NCBI RefSeq assembly: GCF_020023385.1
Contig: NZ_JAIQCL010000012.1
Span: forward strand, 1-51,164
Direction: 5' to 3'
DNA from: Planococcus circulans
Lineage (GTDB): Bacteria > Bacillota > Bacilli > Bacillales_A > Planococcaceae
Length of the DNA stretch: 51,164 nucleotides
In this document: piece after piece, positions 38,002 to 46,438 of the stretch
Layout: the number at the start of each line of letters is the position of its first letter
Numbering within the stretch: position 1 is the stretch's first letter
Notes under the pieces: model-generated
What the model saw: the letters and a program-made list of their open reading frames with translations, nothing else
Database searches by the model: none
Told to the model about the DNA's origin: nothing
Program-made: the position numbers and the translations under genes

Positions 38002-38506
38002 GAAAAGCGGAAGCGCCCGTGTAGATTCGACGGGCATAAGACAGACCAGCAGTGAGGCGCTTTTTGCCACGCGGCTGGGTTGGCTTATGACCCGAGAATC
38101 TGCGCGCTGGAGCTGGACAACACCGAAAAGAGGAAGCGCCCGTGTAGATTCGACGGGCATAAGACAGACCAGCAGTGTGGCGCTTTTTGCCACGCGGCTG
38201 GGTTGGCTTATGACCCTAGAATCTGCGCGCTGGAGCTGGACAATAAGAAAAGCGCAAGCAACCGTTAAGCCCCGACAAGCGCTGGAAGCCTGACCGGTAA
38301 TGGCGTTCGTTGCCATTGCCGGTTAGGCTGAAGCGACTCGAGGGGCTGGCTGCTGGAGCTGGACAATAAGAAAAGCGCAAGCACCCGTTAAGCCCCGACA
38401 TGCGCTGTAAGCCTGACCGGTAATGGCGTTCGTTGCCTTGGCCGGTTAGGCTGAAGCGACTCGAGGGGCTGGCTGCTGGAGCTGGACAACACCGAAAAGT
38501 GGAAGC
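38002..38506 (+). repeat. structured repeat array D (four units, two families)
   Basis: Five direct repeats begin at 38002, 38125, 38247, 38370 and 38494, giving periods of 123, 122, 123 and 124 bp. Units 1-2 have arms AGATTC/GAATCT and AGCGC/GCGCT. Units 3-4 belong to another family with AGCCCC/GGGGCT and an apical hairpin ACCGGTAATGGC/GCCATTGCCGGT. So units of unrelated interior share the same ends and the same length. The array begins three bases after the mreBH stop. The remaining gap (38507-38712) is AT-rich and holds the probable carbonic anhydrase promoter, not resolved. Confidence 0.87.
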
Positions 38507-38712
38507 GCCCAACCACACAAGAACTGAAATTCCACCAAAGCATCTGGGTCACCATGCCCACCCCTTGTTCTATAAAAGACAAGCGCTTATTATCTAGGAA
38601 ACGATGTGGGATGACTTTTTTCCTTATTTTCTTTATATGGCCTATTTCAATTCGTATTTTTCAGAAATTTGGATTAAACTTAAAAGGTACTAGTCGATAA
38701 GGAGGAAACAAC

Positions 38713-39279
38713 ATGGCTTTATTGGATGAAATTTTGGAGTATAACGAAGAGTTTGTGAAAGAAAAGCGGTACGAGGAATTTATGACCACCAAATTCCCTG
38801 ACAAAAAAGTCGTTATTTTGACATGCATGGATACGCGTCTTTTTGAGATGCTGCCAAAAGCGATGAATTTTAAAAATGGTGATATAAAAATAGTCAAAAG
38901 TGCAGGAGCTGTCATCAACCACCCGTTTGGCGGCATTATGCGGAGTTTACTTGTCGCTGTATATGAGTTGAATGCAGACGAAATCTACATTATCGGACAC
39001 CATGATTGTGGGATGTCCTCCATTAAACCTCATGAAATGCTTGAGAAGATGAAAAAACGCGGTGTAGAAGAGAAGACCATTGAGATGATGGAGTATTCCG
39101 GAGTTGATCTCGAAGGCTGGCTACGCGGTTTCGATAATGTTTCGGAAAGCGTTGCACACAGTGTCAATATGGTGCGACACCACCCATTGCTAGACCCTAC
39201 AGTTCCAGTCCACGGACTGGTGATCGACCCAACTACAGGTAAGCTTGATGTTGTCGTCAATGGAAACGAAAACCGCTGA
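38713..39279 (+). CDS. beta-carbonic anhydrase (YtiB-like)
   Basis: A 188-residue beta-class carbonic anhydrase that interconverts CO2 and bicarbonate. Zinc ligands are Cys38 in CMDTR (with the Asp40-Arg42 dyad), and His96 and Cys99 in HHDCG. The SAGAVIN motif lies between. Short form similar to B. subtilis YtiB. AAGGAGG precedes the ATG. The 3' end overlaps a terminator hairpin shared with the convergent DinB gene. Confidence 0.9.
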   Translation: MALLDEILEYNEEFVKEKRYEEFMTTKFPDKKVVILTCMDTRLFEMLPKAMNFKNGDIKIVKSAGAVINHPFGGIMRSLLVAVYELNADEIYIIGHHDCGMSSIKPHEMLEKMKKRGVEEKTIEMMEYSGVDLEGWLRGFDNVSESVAHSVNMVRHHPLLDPTVPVHGLVIDPTTGKLDVVVNGNENR

Positions 39280-39303
39280 GAAACTCTCAGCGGTTTTGTT
39301 TTT
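39269..39303 (+). terminator. shared terminator between carbonic anhydrase and DinB genes
   Basis: AACCGCTGAGA pairs with TCTCAGCGGTT around AAC and is followed by TTGTTTTT. The stem contains the carbonic anhydrase stop codon and reaches the DinB stop region; an A run to the left allows leftward use. Confidence 0.85.
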
Positions 39304-39769
39304 GATAATAGATATAATCGAGCGGTATTCCCTCTTTGCCGAACTGGCGGAGGAAAGATGTGATTTGTCCTCGATGGTAGCTTGCGTGATTGATGACGGT
39401 GAACAGCATCTCTTCACGGGACGTTGAAAAATCATCGCCCCGCATGTTCTGATAATGGAGAACCTCCTGCCATTGCTGCTCTGATAAAGAAGCAAAATAC
39501 AATTCCATTTCAGCATGCAGCAACATAAAAGCTTCAATCGCTAGTTCAGTTATCGCTACATCAAAATGTTCAAACACTGGCTTCTTTACACCATTCATCC
39601 GAAGAAGCCACAGCTTTTCCACTCCAATGACATGCGCAATCGTCGCTTCGATGGAAGCAAATGAATTTGCGCCTTCTTTTTGGTAGATTTCTTCGCCAAT
39701 CGTTTGAACATGCTCCAAGCAGGCCAGTGTCGCCCATTTATGATAAGAGAACAACTTGTCTTTATTCAT
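39287..39769 (-). CDS. DinB family protein
   Basis: A 160-residue four-helix-bundle protein of the DinB/YfiT superfamily. The three metal-binding His are visible as His46 (ATIAHVIGVE), His128 and His132 (NHASYHRGQ). Members include thiol-dependent metalloenzymes; the reaction here is unknown. AGGTG precedes the ATG. Convergent with the carbonic anhydrase gene. Confidence 0.87.
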   Translation of the reverse strand: MNKDKLFSYHKWATLACLEHVQTIGEEIYQKEGANSFASIEATIAHVIGVEKLWLLRMNGVKKPVFEHFDVAITELAIEAFMLLHAEMELYFASLSEQQWQEVLHYQNMRGDDFSTSREEMLFTVINHASYHRGQITSFLRQFGKEGIPLDYIYYQKQNR

Positions 39770-39856
39770 ATTCTACGCACCTTCCTCCGCTTTTATTCAT
39801 GTTTCAAACCAGCGCTGCATTTCTTTCCACCATTTTTTATAGGTGGCCTTGCCCTT

Positions 39857-40405
39857 TCAAAATTCGTCTTCAACCATGGCATAGTAATAATGATCTTTCC
39901 ATTCGCCATTGATGTAAAGAAACTCTTTCAGCAAACCTTCCTGACGAAAGCCGGTCTTCTCCAATACCCGGATGGATCCAACATTCTCCGGAGAGACGTA
40001 AGCCTCGATCCGATGGAGCCGAAGCTGTTCAAATCCGAATGTAATCATCAACCTTACCGCTTCTGTGGCAATACCTTTGCCGACATAGGCCTCATCGATC
40101 GAGTAACCGACTAAAGCGCTTAAAAACGGCATGCGTTTGACGCTATAGATGGAAATGTGGCCAATCAGCTTATTGGTATCATGCTCGAAGATTCCAACAC
40201 TGTATTCGCGATTTTCTCTTGCCTGGTAAATCGATTCCCGAATTTTTTCACGCTGAACGGCTGCTGAAAAATAACTGTCCCGGTGACGCGGTTCGTACAC
40301 AGACCAATAATCCCGGTTTCGCAGTAGCAACTGCACCATTTCTTCTGCATCTTCAATCGTCAAACTGCGCAGGTAACAGGTCTGTCCCTCGAAAAGCAAG
40401 TTCAT
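39857..40405 (-). CDS. GNAT family N-acetyltransferase (RimJ/RimL type)
   Basis: A 182-residue acetyltransferase. Beta strands and the CoA-binding pattern EAYVGKGIATEAVRLMITFGF near 107-127 and ENVGSIRVLEKTGF near 140-153 are those of RimJ/RimL-like enzymes that acetylate protein N-termini or amines. It starts one base after the pepF stop, using GAGG inside the end of pepF as ribosome site, so it is cotranslated with pepF. Confidence 0.85.
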   Translation of the reverse strand: MNLLFEGQTCYLRSLTIEDAEEMVQLLLRNRDYWSVYEPRHRDSYFSAAVQREKIRESIYQARENREYSVGIFEHDTNKLIGHISIYSVKRMPFLSALVGYSIDEAYVGKGIATEAVRLMITFGFEQLRLHRIEAYVSPENVGSIRVLEKTGFRQEGLLKEFLYINGEWKDHYYYAMVEDEF

Positions 40406-40406
40406 A

Positions 40407-42206
40407 TCAGGCCTCAGCAGATGTCAGCGAAATGAATTCCTTGGCATCTTGGACACATAAAGCGATTCCTTTTTCCCAGAACGCCTGTTGTGTAATGTCT
40501 TCACCCAAATGCTTCATTGCCAAGTCTTCTGCTGACATCACTGCTGTATCGCGAAGCAAAGCCATGTATTTCTCTTCAAAGCCGGTTCCTTCTTCCAACG
40601 CTTTTGCATAAACGCTCAAGGAGAACAGATAGCCAAACGTATACGGAAAATTATAGAACGGCACATACGTAATATAGAAATGCAGTTTGGATGCCCAGAA
40701 ATGCGGATGCGTTGAAGCCAGCCCGCCTGCAAATCCTTCTGTTTGCGCCTGTTCCATTAATTCATTTAATCGGCTTGCCGGAACGACCCCTTTTTTGCGT
40801 TCTTCATAGAAACGGGTTTCAAAAAGGAAACGGGAATGGATATTCATAAAGAACGCGACGCTGCGCTGGACTTTATCTTCCAATAAAGCAATTTTCTCGT
40901 CTTTGGACTGCGCATTTTTCACCGCTGCATCCGCCACAATCATTTCGGCGAATGTAGATGCTGTTTCCGCTACATTCATCGCATAGGAACGGTTCAATGA
41001 ATGGACTGGACGAAGGGCATAGGTATGAAAGGCGTGCCCGAGTTCGTGTGCCAGCGTCGCCACATTGGACATCGATCCGCTGTAAGTCATGAAAATACGC
41101 GACTCCTCACTTAACGGCAAGCCGGTGCAAAATCCTCCTGGGCGTTTATTCGGACGGTCTTCTGCTTCAATCCAGCCTTTTTCGAATGCCTGCTGGGCGA
41201 ATTGCTCTAATTCCGGACCGAATTTACCGAATTGCTGGAGGATGAATTCAGCTCCTTCCTGATAGGAAAACTGCTGCGTGCTCTCTGTCACCGGTGCATC
41301 GACGTCATACCAATCCAATCCGTCTTTCCCGAGCAGCTTGCCTTTTTGGTTTAAATAGTCGACGAAAGGCTGCTTATTTTTGCTGATTGCCCCCCACATG
41401 GCGTCCAATGTTTCCTGCTTCATCCGGTTGATATGCAGCGGTTCCTGCAGCGGGCTATCCCAACCGCGTTTTTTATAGGTTTCCAGACGGAATCCAGCTA
41501 TAGAGTTCAAGGTTTTCGCAAAGAACTCTTCTTTATCTGCCCATGCCTCTTCCAACTTTTCATAGGATTCCTTCCGTACTGCAGCATCTTTATGGGAGCT
41601 TAAGTTATTCGCTTGTCCAACCGACAGCACTTTCGACTCGCCGTCTACAGTGACCGTCACGCTGATTTCTCCCACCAGCATATCGTACAATTGGCTCCAG
41701 CTATGATAACCATCGATGCTTAACGCAGTGATCAGGTTTTCCTCTTTTTCAGAAAGCAGCATCTTTGCTTCTTCACGCCATTCATTCAAGACAAATGTAA
41801 ATTCGCGCAAAGCCTCTTCGTTCAGCAGCTCTGCCCAAACTCCCTCTTCAGTCTTCGATAGATCCTGCTGGATTTTCTGAAAAGAGTTTTGGAAACGTGC
41901 AGAGAGTGAAGAAGCTTCGCTTTCCAAAACACCAGCTTTTTTATCCTGAGTGTTCTGGGCCATCAGACAGCCGATGAATGCACCAGACTGGCTTAAATGC
42001 CGCATCACATGACTCATCTGTTCAAGCACCTCAGCCATTTTTGGAGCATCCTCTTTTGCAGCCGGCACTTCGAACTTCTGGACAAACTCTTCAAATCCAG
42101 AAAGCTTCGTTCCCGCTTCGTTCATATGCAGCCGCAATTCCTTTGATTCGCTGCCCCCTGGAAATAGCGTATCCAAATCCCATACTTCCGGATAGTTAAC
42201 TGTCAT
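40407..42206 (-). CDS. pepF: M3 family oligoendopeptidase (PepF type)
   Basis: A 599-residue zinc oligopeptidase of the PepF/M3B family that cleaves short peptides in the cytoplasm. The active site HELGH is at 387-391 with a downstream Glu in the NVAETASTFAEM segment. Full family length. AGGGGG lies seven bases before the ATG at 42206; the open frame beyond covers the promoter region. Together with two M29 aminopeptidases, an M20 enzyme and the peptide transporter, it makes the window rich in peptide-processing genes. Confidence 0.93.
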   Translation of the reverse strand: MTVNYPEVWDLDTLFPGGSESKELRLHMNEAGTKLSGFEEFVQKFEVPAAKEDAPKMAEVLEQMSHVMRHLSQSGAFIGCLMAQNTQDKKAGVLESEASSLSARFQNSFQKIQQDLSKTEEGVWAELLNEEALREFTFVLNEWREEAKMLLSEKEENLITALSIDGYHSWSQLYDMLVGEISVTVTVDGESKVLSVGQANNLSSHKDAAVRKESYEKLEEAWADKEEFFAKTLNSIAGFRLETYKKRGWDSPLQEPLHINRMKQETLDAMWGAISKNKQPFVDYLNQKGKLLGKDGLDWYDVDAPVTESTQQFSYQEGAEFILQQFGKFGPELEQFAQQAFEKGWIEAEDRPNKRPGGFCTGLPLSEESRIFMTYSGSMSNVATLAHELGHAFHTYALRPVHSLNRSYAMNVAETASTFAEMIVADAAVKNAQSKDEKIALLEDKVQRSVAFFMNIHSRFLFETRFYEERKKGVVPASRLNELMEQAQTEGFAGGLASTHPHFWASKLHFYITYVPFYNFPYTFGYLFSLSVYAKALEEGTGFEEKYMALLRDTAVMSAEDLAMKHLGEDITQQAFWEKGIALCVQDAKEFISLTSAEA

Positions 42207-42349
42207 GATATGGCCCCCTGGTAAACTTAATTTTCTAAAAACACTTATAAGTATATCATTTTTCCTTCCTGAACCGGAACAATATTCCACATATGCCCCC
42301 TGCACTTCACCTAATCGCCATTTTTAGGGAATTTTTTGGAAAAGGATAA

Positions 42350-42378
42350 TTGTTGATTGAAACGGCGACAGGTATACT
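42350..42378 (+). promoter_or_regulatory. promoter of the TspO-related gene
   Basis: TTGTTG (-35, 42350-42355) and TATACT (-10, 42373-42378) are 17 bases apart, 21 bases before the start codon. Confidence 0.6.
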
Positions 42379-42399
42379 GAAAAGAAGGAGGGATTTCGC

Positions 42400-43134
42400 A
42401 TGATTCGTATTTTGCTTATGACAATTGCTTTCATCGCTGTAATTGTCATGAATACTTTAGCAAACACCTTGCCGCTGAATGATCAGACCACCGGAGAAAT
42501 ATCTAATCGGCTTCTGGTCTTGTTTACGCCAGCCGGTTACGTATTTTCAATTTGGTCCATCATCTATCTTTTATTGGCTGTTTGGATCATCGCTTTCTGG
42601 GTGCGGTTAAGAAAGGGAGAAACTCCCTCATCCAAGATTGCCTTATTTTTCATCTTAAGCTGCATTTTCAATATCACCTGGCTGCTTTTGTGGCATTATG
42701 AATTCTTCGCCTGGTCAATCATTGCAATGCTCGGCTACTTGGTGGCATTGATCGCCCTTTATCTGCAATACAGCAATTCAGAAAGAAAGATTACTGAACG
42801 GCTGCCGATTTCAATCAACATGGGTTGGATCAGTGTCGCAACCATCGCCAATATCAGTTTTGTCCTGACGTACTATAATTGGAGTGGCTGGGGACTCAGT
42901 GACCAGCTATGGACGGTGATCATGCTGACGGTCGCCACGGCACTTGCTTTGCACATCCGTTTCCATCATGCGGATATCCCCTTTGCTTTGGTCTTCATTT
43001 GGGCGTTCATCGGAATTGCCGTAAAGCATGGGACAGATGAAATGCTGGTGACAACGGCCGCCCTTTTCCTGAGCGGCGTCATTTTGACCGGTATTCTGCT
43101 AATAAAAAAAAGAACTGCCCCAGCAGTTCAGTAA
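42400..43134 (+). CDS. TspO/MBR-related tryptophan-rich membrane protein
   Basis: A 244-residue integral membrane protein with about eight hydrophobic segments and 12 or more Trp. The motif FTPAGYVFSIWSIIYLLLA near 45-63 is the signature of the tryptophan-rich sensory protein (TspO/MBR) group; in TspO this fold binds porphyrins and lipids. It is longer than classical TspO (about 160 residues), so it belongs to the long, uncharacterised branch. AAGGAGGG precedes the ATG. Confidence 0.7.
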   Translation: MIRILLMTIAFIAVIVMNTLANTLPLNDQTTGEISNRLLVLFTPAGYVFSIWSIIYLLLAVWIIAFWVRLRKGETPSSKIALFFILSCIFNITWLLLWHYEFFAWSIIAMLGYLVALIALYLQYSNSERKITERLPISINMGWISVATIANISFVLTYYNWSGWGLSDQLWTVIMLTVATALALHIRFHHADIPFALVFIWAFIGIAVKHGTDEMLVTTAALFLSGVILTGILLIKKRTAPAVQ

Positions 43135-43174
43135 AACTGTGGGCAACCCGATTCTAAAGGGTGTCCACAGTTTT
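43132..43174 (+). terminator. terminator of the TspO-related gene
   Basis: AAAACTGTGG pairs with CCACAGTTTT around a loop of about 22 bases that contains a second stem (ACCC/GGGT), followed by TTCG. It starts at the stop codon. Confidence 0.65.
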
Positions 43175-43206
43175 TCGTTTCCAGACTTTGATAATAAATC
43201 GAAAAA

Positions 43207-43246
43207 CAAAAGGGATCCGGCATTTGCTCCGGATCCCTTGATTTTT
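43207..43246 (-). terminator. bidirectional terminator downstream of map
   Basis: A perfect 11-bp stem, AAGGGATCCGG with CCGGATCCCTT, is flanked by CTTTTGTTTTT on the minus strand and GATTTTTTT on the plus strand. It lies ten bases after the map stop. Confidence 0.9.
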
Positions 43247-43255
43247 TTACAATTC

Positions 43256-44008
43256 TTATTTATCCAGTTTGGTCAGCAGGATCGGCTCGCCTTTTGTAAC
43301 GAGCACAGTATGCTCGATTTGCGCCACCAATGACTGATCCGGTGTGATGAATGTCCAGCCATCGCCTGATTCCACAATGTGCTCGGCCTTTTGCGAGATA
43401 AACGGCTCTACAGCCAGCACCATGCCTTCTTTCAGGATGGTCGTCTCCCACGCATCGTAATAATTCAGGATGTGCTGTGGAGCTTCATGCAGCGATTTGC
43501 CGATGCCATGGCCGGTCAAATTCTTGATAACGAACAAGCCCTGCTCTTTCGCCTCACGTTCCACTGCTTTACCAATTTGGTTAAGCTTTGCACCGGCTTT
43601 GACTTTTGTCATCGCGCGATCGAAAGCTGAAGCTGCAGCTTCACAGATTTTTTCCTTGTCCGCATGCCCTTCGCCTACAACAAAGGAAATGCCGGTATCG
43701 GAGAAGAATCCTTCGTATGAGCCAGAAACGTCGATATTGACGATATCGCCGTCTTGGATCACGCGGTCACCCGGAATTCCGTGTGCCACTTCTTCGTTGA
43801 CACTGATGCAGGTGAATCCAGGAAAATCATACTCTGATTTAGGTCCGGAAACGCCGCCCAGCTCTTCGAACAATTTGCCGCCCAATTCGTCAATTTCCTT
43901 CGTAGTGACTCCAGCTTTAGTAGCCGCCTTCATCGCTTCACGAATTTCAGCCACCATTTGGCCGGCTTTTTTCAACATTTCAATATCTTTTTCATTAGTT
44001 GCTATCAT
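43256..44008 (-). CDS. map: type I methionine aminopeptidase (MapB/YflG-like)
   Basis: A 250-residue enzyme that removes the N-terminal Met from new proteins. The five metal ligands are visible: Asp in NIDVSG, Asp in SDTGIS, His in TGHGIG, Glu in AVEPF and Glu in AQIEHT. SEYDFPGFTCISVNEEVAHG is the substrate-pocket region. It is outside a ribosomal-protein operon and looks closer to B. subtilis YflG than to MapA. The ATG at 44008 follows AAGAAGGG by six bases; a TTG six codons earlier overlaps the site. Confidence 0.92.
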   Translation of the reverse strand: MIATNEKDIEMLKKAGQMVAEIREAMKAATKAGVTTKEIDELGGKLFEELGGVSGPKSEYDFPGFTCISVNEEVAHGIPGDRVIQDGDIVNIDVSGSYEGFFSDTGISFVVGEGHADKEKICEAAASAFDRAMTKVKAGAKLNQIGKAVEREAKEQGLFVIKNLTGHGIGKSLHEAPQHILNYYDAWETTILKEGMVLAVEPFISQKAEHIVESGDGWTFITPDQSLVAQIEHTVLVTKGEPILLTKLDK

Positions 44009-44105
44009 CAATGACCCTTCTTTCAAGCTTTTCTATTCAAGAATTATACCACAAAATTAAATCAGAGGCTCCTGACCCGTTTCAATAAATCCGGGAAAAT
44101 CGACA

Positions 44106-44136
44106 TAAAAAAGAAGGCTGTCCGAGGACAGCCTTC
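44106..44136 (-). terminator. terminator of thiT
   Basis: An 11-bp stem, GAAGGCTGTCC with GGACAGCCTTC, has a three-base loop and is followed on the minus strand by a T run. Confidence 0.92.
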
Positions 44137-44142
44137 CATATT

Positions 44143-44718
44143 TCAAGCTTCAGCATCCACCAGTCTCGGAGCTGCTGCAAAAAGCGCAGCACAGACAAAG
44201 GCGGCAAGCAAAAATACCGGGATCATATACGTTGCATTATAAATCACCGAGTAAATGACCACATTGCCTTCAGCAAACATGCCGAAGAACAGGATGCCGG
44301 TAATGACATGGACGAGGTAGCGCAGCGCAGAAGCAAGTAACACACCGGCAACAACAGCCGTCAGCATCTTCCCTGTTTGCTTGGCATGTGCATGCTGCAG
44401 ATACTTCCCACGCATGACACCCGCCAGCCCCACGACTCCGTAGGCGAGAAGATAATCCAATATGACCTGCATGACGACGAATCCGAAAGACAAGGGCGCC
44501 ACAGAGATAAACCCTGAGACAATCTGCAGCAGCCCGACCAGGAATCCTGTCAGCACTCCGGCACCGACGCCTCTTCTGAAAGCGATCAATACAATTGGAA
44601 TCATCACCAGGCTGACTGAACCCCCCTGTGGCATCCGGAAAGAAACGAAATCCAACACAAATCCAAGAGCTGCGAAAATGGCAATTTCCATCATCAACAA
44701 TACTTTTTTATTTCTCAT
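44143..44718 (-). CDS. thiT: thiamine ECF transporter substrate-binding subunit ThiT
   Basis: A 191-residue membrane protein with six segments and the substrate-specificity (S) component of the thiamine ECF transporter (YuaJ). Family features include the FRMPQGGSVSLVMIPI loop near 27-42 and the LRYLVHVITGILFFG segment near 129-143. It works with the shared EcfAA'T module, which is not in the window. GGAGG lies five bases before the ATG at 44718. A TPP riboswitch and terminator in its leader confirm the thiamine role. Confidence 0.94.
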   Translation of the reverse strand: MRNKKVLLMMEIAIFAALGFVLDFVSFRMPQGGSVSLVMIPIVLIAFRRGVGAGVLTGFLVGLLQIVSGFISVAPLSFGFVVMQVILDYLLAYGVVGLAGVMRGKYLQHAHAKQTGKMLTAVVAGVLLASALRYLVHVITGILFFGMFAEGNVVIYSVIYNATYMIPVFLLAAFVCAALFAAAPRLVDAEA

Positions 44719-44775
44719 GACTTCCTCCTTTAATGTGTTATGCACATCACCAGAAGGGCCGTGAATAAAACCATA

Positions 44776-44810
44776 TTAAAAACGGCGACAGGACAGAGCC
44801 TGTCGCCGTT
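44776..44810 (-). terminator. riboswitch-controlled terminator in the thiT leader
   Basis: AACGGCGACAGG pairs with CCTGTCGCCGTT and is followed on the minus strand by five T. It lies between the TPP aptamer and the thiT ribosome site, so TPP binding should favour termination. Confidence 0.88.
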
Positions 44811-44828
44811 GTAAGGGCCGGTTTCCAT

Positions 44829-44909
44829 CCACATCCCTGCGCAAGTGTTAACTTACAGGTTCAAAGGGTAAGAACAAATGTTCACTCTCAGCAAAAGCTC
44901 CCCTTGTGG
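44829..44909 (-). promoter_or_regulatory. TPP riboswitch (THI box) controlling thiT
   Basis: On the minus strand the aptamer has the GGGGAGC...GCTGAGA pair of conserved segments, then ACCCTTTGAACCTG, and ends with GCGCAGGGA. Closing helix P1 is CCACA with TGTGG (44905-44909 with 44829-44833). These are the defining TPP elements. The terminator downstream and the thiamine transporter gene complete a transcriptional OFF switch. Confidence 0.95.
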
Positions 44910-44937
44910 TGTATACAGATATTTAGCATTCACCTGT

Positions 44938-44966
44938 ATTGTACACAAGGGTTTCATTTTGTGCAA
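44938..44966 (-). promoter_or_regulatory. thiT promoter
   Basis: On the minus strand TTGCAC (-35, 44961-44966) and TACAAT (-10, 44938-44943) are 17 bases apart, about 30 bases upstream of the TPP aptamer. Confidence 0.75.
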
Positions 44967-45061
44967 GGCTGTTTTAAGATAGCCTGATAGGGTAAAGAAT
45001 TACATGATGAAGATAGTTGAAAGGTGGTGAAGGCAGCCGGGATTCTGGGCTTGCCGAAAAT

Positions 45062-46135
45062 ATGATTGAATTGTTGAAGGAACTGATTAAAATTCAAAGC
45101 GATACTAAAGATGGAGCCAATGAAGCTCTTCTTTTTTGTGCAGATTGGCTGAAATCCAAAGGAGAAACCGTTACTGTCCATGACAATAAAGGTTATCTGA
45201 TGCTGACTGCCGCTAAAGGGCAAGGCACCGAGACCATCGTTTGGAATGGCCACGTCGACGTCGTTCCTGGCCATAAAGAACAGTTTGTCCCAGTCGAAGA
45301 GCAGGACCGCATCTATGGCCGCGGCGCCGCTGACATGAAAGCCGGAGTTGCCGCGATGATGCAGGCCTTTATCGAGCTGGACAGTTCCGGCCTAGAGCGC
45401 ACGGTGCAGCTGCATATTGTAACGGACGAAGAGATTGGCGGCCGAAACACTTCCAAGTGGCTGGTCGAACAAGGCTTCCATGGTGACTTCGTCATTTGCG
45501 GTGAACCTACGGGATTGAAAGTTGGCCTGCAATCCAAAGGTATCCTGCGGATGGATATGACGTTCAAAGGCAAACCGGCCCACGGGAGCCGTCCTTGGGA
45601 AGGCATCAACGCCATTGAATCTGCGATGAAATTCCACATGGCTATCTCTGAGCTTCCTTTCAGAAAAGAATCAACGGAATATTACGAGCAGCCTTCCGTC
45701 AATTTGCCGATCATCAAAGCAGGAGACCGTTACAATGTGGTTCCTGAAACGTGCGAAATGTCCTATGATATCCGCTTCATGCCCGGACAGGACAAAGACG
45801 AGATCGTTCGCCAATTGGCAGACTTGGCTGAAACCTTGGATCTCGATATGGACTACAAAGCGTCAGGATCTACCCCAGCCCTGACAACAACAAAAGAAAA
45901 TCCCTATATCCAGAGCCTGCAAAAGGCGATTCTGGATACTACAGATCAGGAACCTGTTTTATTCGGCCAGCATGGCGCTGCAGATACGCGTTATTATGCA
46001 GCGGTGACCGGCGGCGAAGGGGCAATAGAATTCGGTCCAAGCGGCGATGATTGGCATGGCAATGCTGAATACGTAACGATTTCAAGCGTCCATGCGTACA
46101 AGGATATCCTCTTGGCTCATGCCCAATCTGCTTAA
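45062..46135 (+). CDS. M20 family metallopeptidase (ArgE/DapE type)
   Basis: A 357-residue zinc hydrolase of the M20 ArgE/DapE deacylase group. Metal and catalytic residues are visible: His-x-Asp in GHVDVVPG near 67, Asp in GAADMKAG near 91, the Glu-Glu of TDEEIGG near 123, GEP near 150 and the late His in FGQHGAADT. Actual substrate (acyl amino acid or dipeptide) is open. The start is uncertain: ATG 45062 lacks a ribosome site but overlaps the stop of a 12-codon frame; a TTG at 45017 would add 15 residues. Confidence 0.85.
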   Translation: MIELLKELIKIQSDTKDGANEALLFCADWLKSKGETVTVHDNKGYLMLTAAKGQGTETIVWNGHVDVVPGHKEQFVPVEEQDRIYGRGAADMKAGVAAMMQAFIELDSSGLERTVQLHIVTDEEIGGRNTSKWLVEQGFHGDFVICGEPTGLKVGLQSKGILRMDMTFKGKPAHGSRPWEGINAIESAMKFHMAISELPFRKESTEYYEQPSVNLPIIKAGDRYNVVPETCEMSYDIRFMPGQDKDEIVRQLADLAETLDLDMDYKASGSTPALTTTKENPYIQSLQKAILDTTDQEPVLFGQHGAADTRYYAAVTGGEGAIEFGPSGDDWHGNAEYVTISSVHAYKDILLAHAQSA

Positions 46136-46201
46136 ATAGGTTTGCATTCTGCAAAATTCGGGAAAATAACAATAACTAACCCCATGAATGGAGAGATTTA
46201 A

Positions 46202-46348
46202 ATGGCAATTGGAAGACTAGTGAAATCTGCGATAAAATACGGTCCCATCGCTTACCCGATCATCCGTAAAGTATTAAATAAAAGAAAACAAGGAAAAGCT
46301 GGACAACCAGCTTCCAAACAATCTACATCGCGTGATAAAAAACGCTAA
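46202..46348 (+). CDS. small cationic protein, 48 residues
   Basis: A 48-codon gene with GGAGAG before the ATG and a strong terminator right after the stop. The N-terminal half (about 1-25) is a mildly amphipathic helix with LVKSAIKYGPIAYPIIRKVL. The C-terminal half is very basic and polar (Lys, Arg, Ser and Gln rich). No family is recognised. It follows the M20 gene by 66 bases and may share its transcript. Confidence 0.7.
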   Translation: MAIGRLVKSAIKYGPIAYPIIRKVLNKRKQGKAGQPASKQSTSRDKKR

Positions 46349-46350
46349 AC

Positions 46351-46391
46351 CAAAAAACGTTCCGGCATAAAATATGCCGGAACGTTTTTTT
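46351..46391 (+). terminator. terminator of the 48-residue protein gene
   Basis: AAAAACGTTCCGGCATA pairs with TATGCCGGAACGTTTTT around AAA and is followed by a further T run. Nearly perfect 16-17 bp stem. Confidence 0.95.
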
Positions 46392-46438
46392 AGTTTTATA
46401 GAGAATCGGAAGTCAGCAGGTTGCGGAACATAACGGGC

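Noticed and set aside
38002..38506. CRISPR array
   Set aside because: The short direct repeats and regular spacing are superficially similar, but the 110-bp intervals are themselves related palindromes and there are no cas genes.
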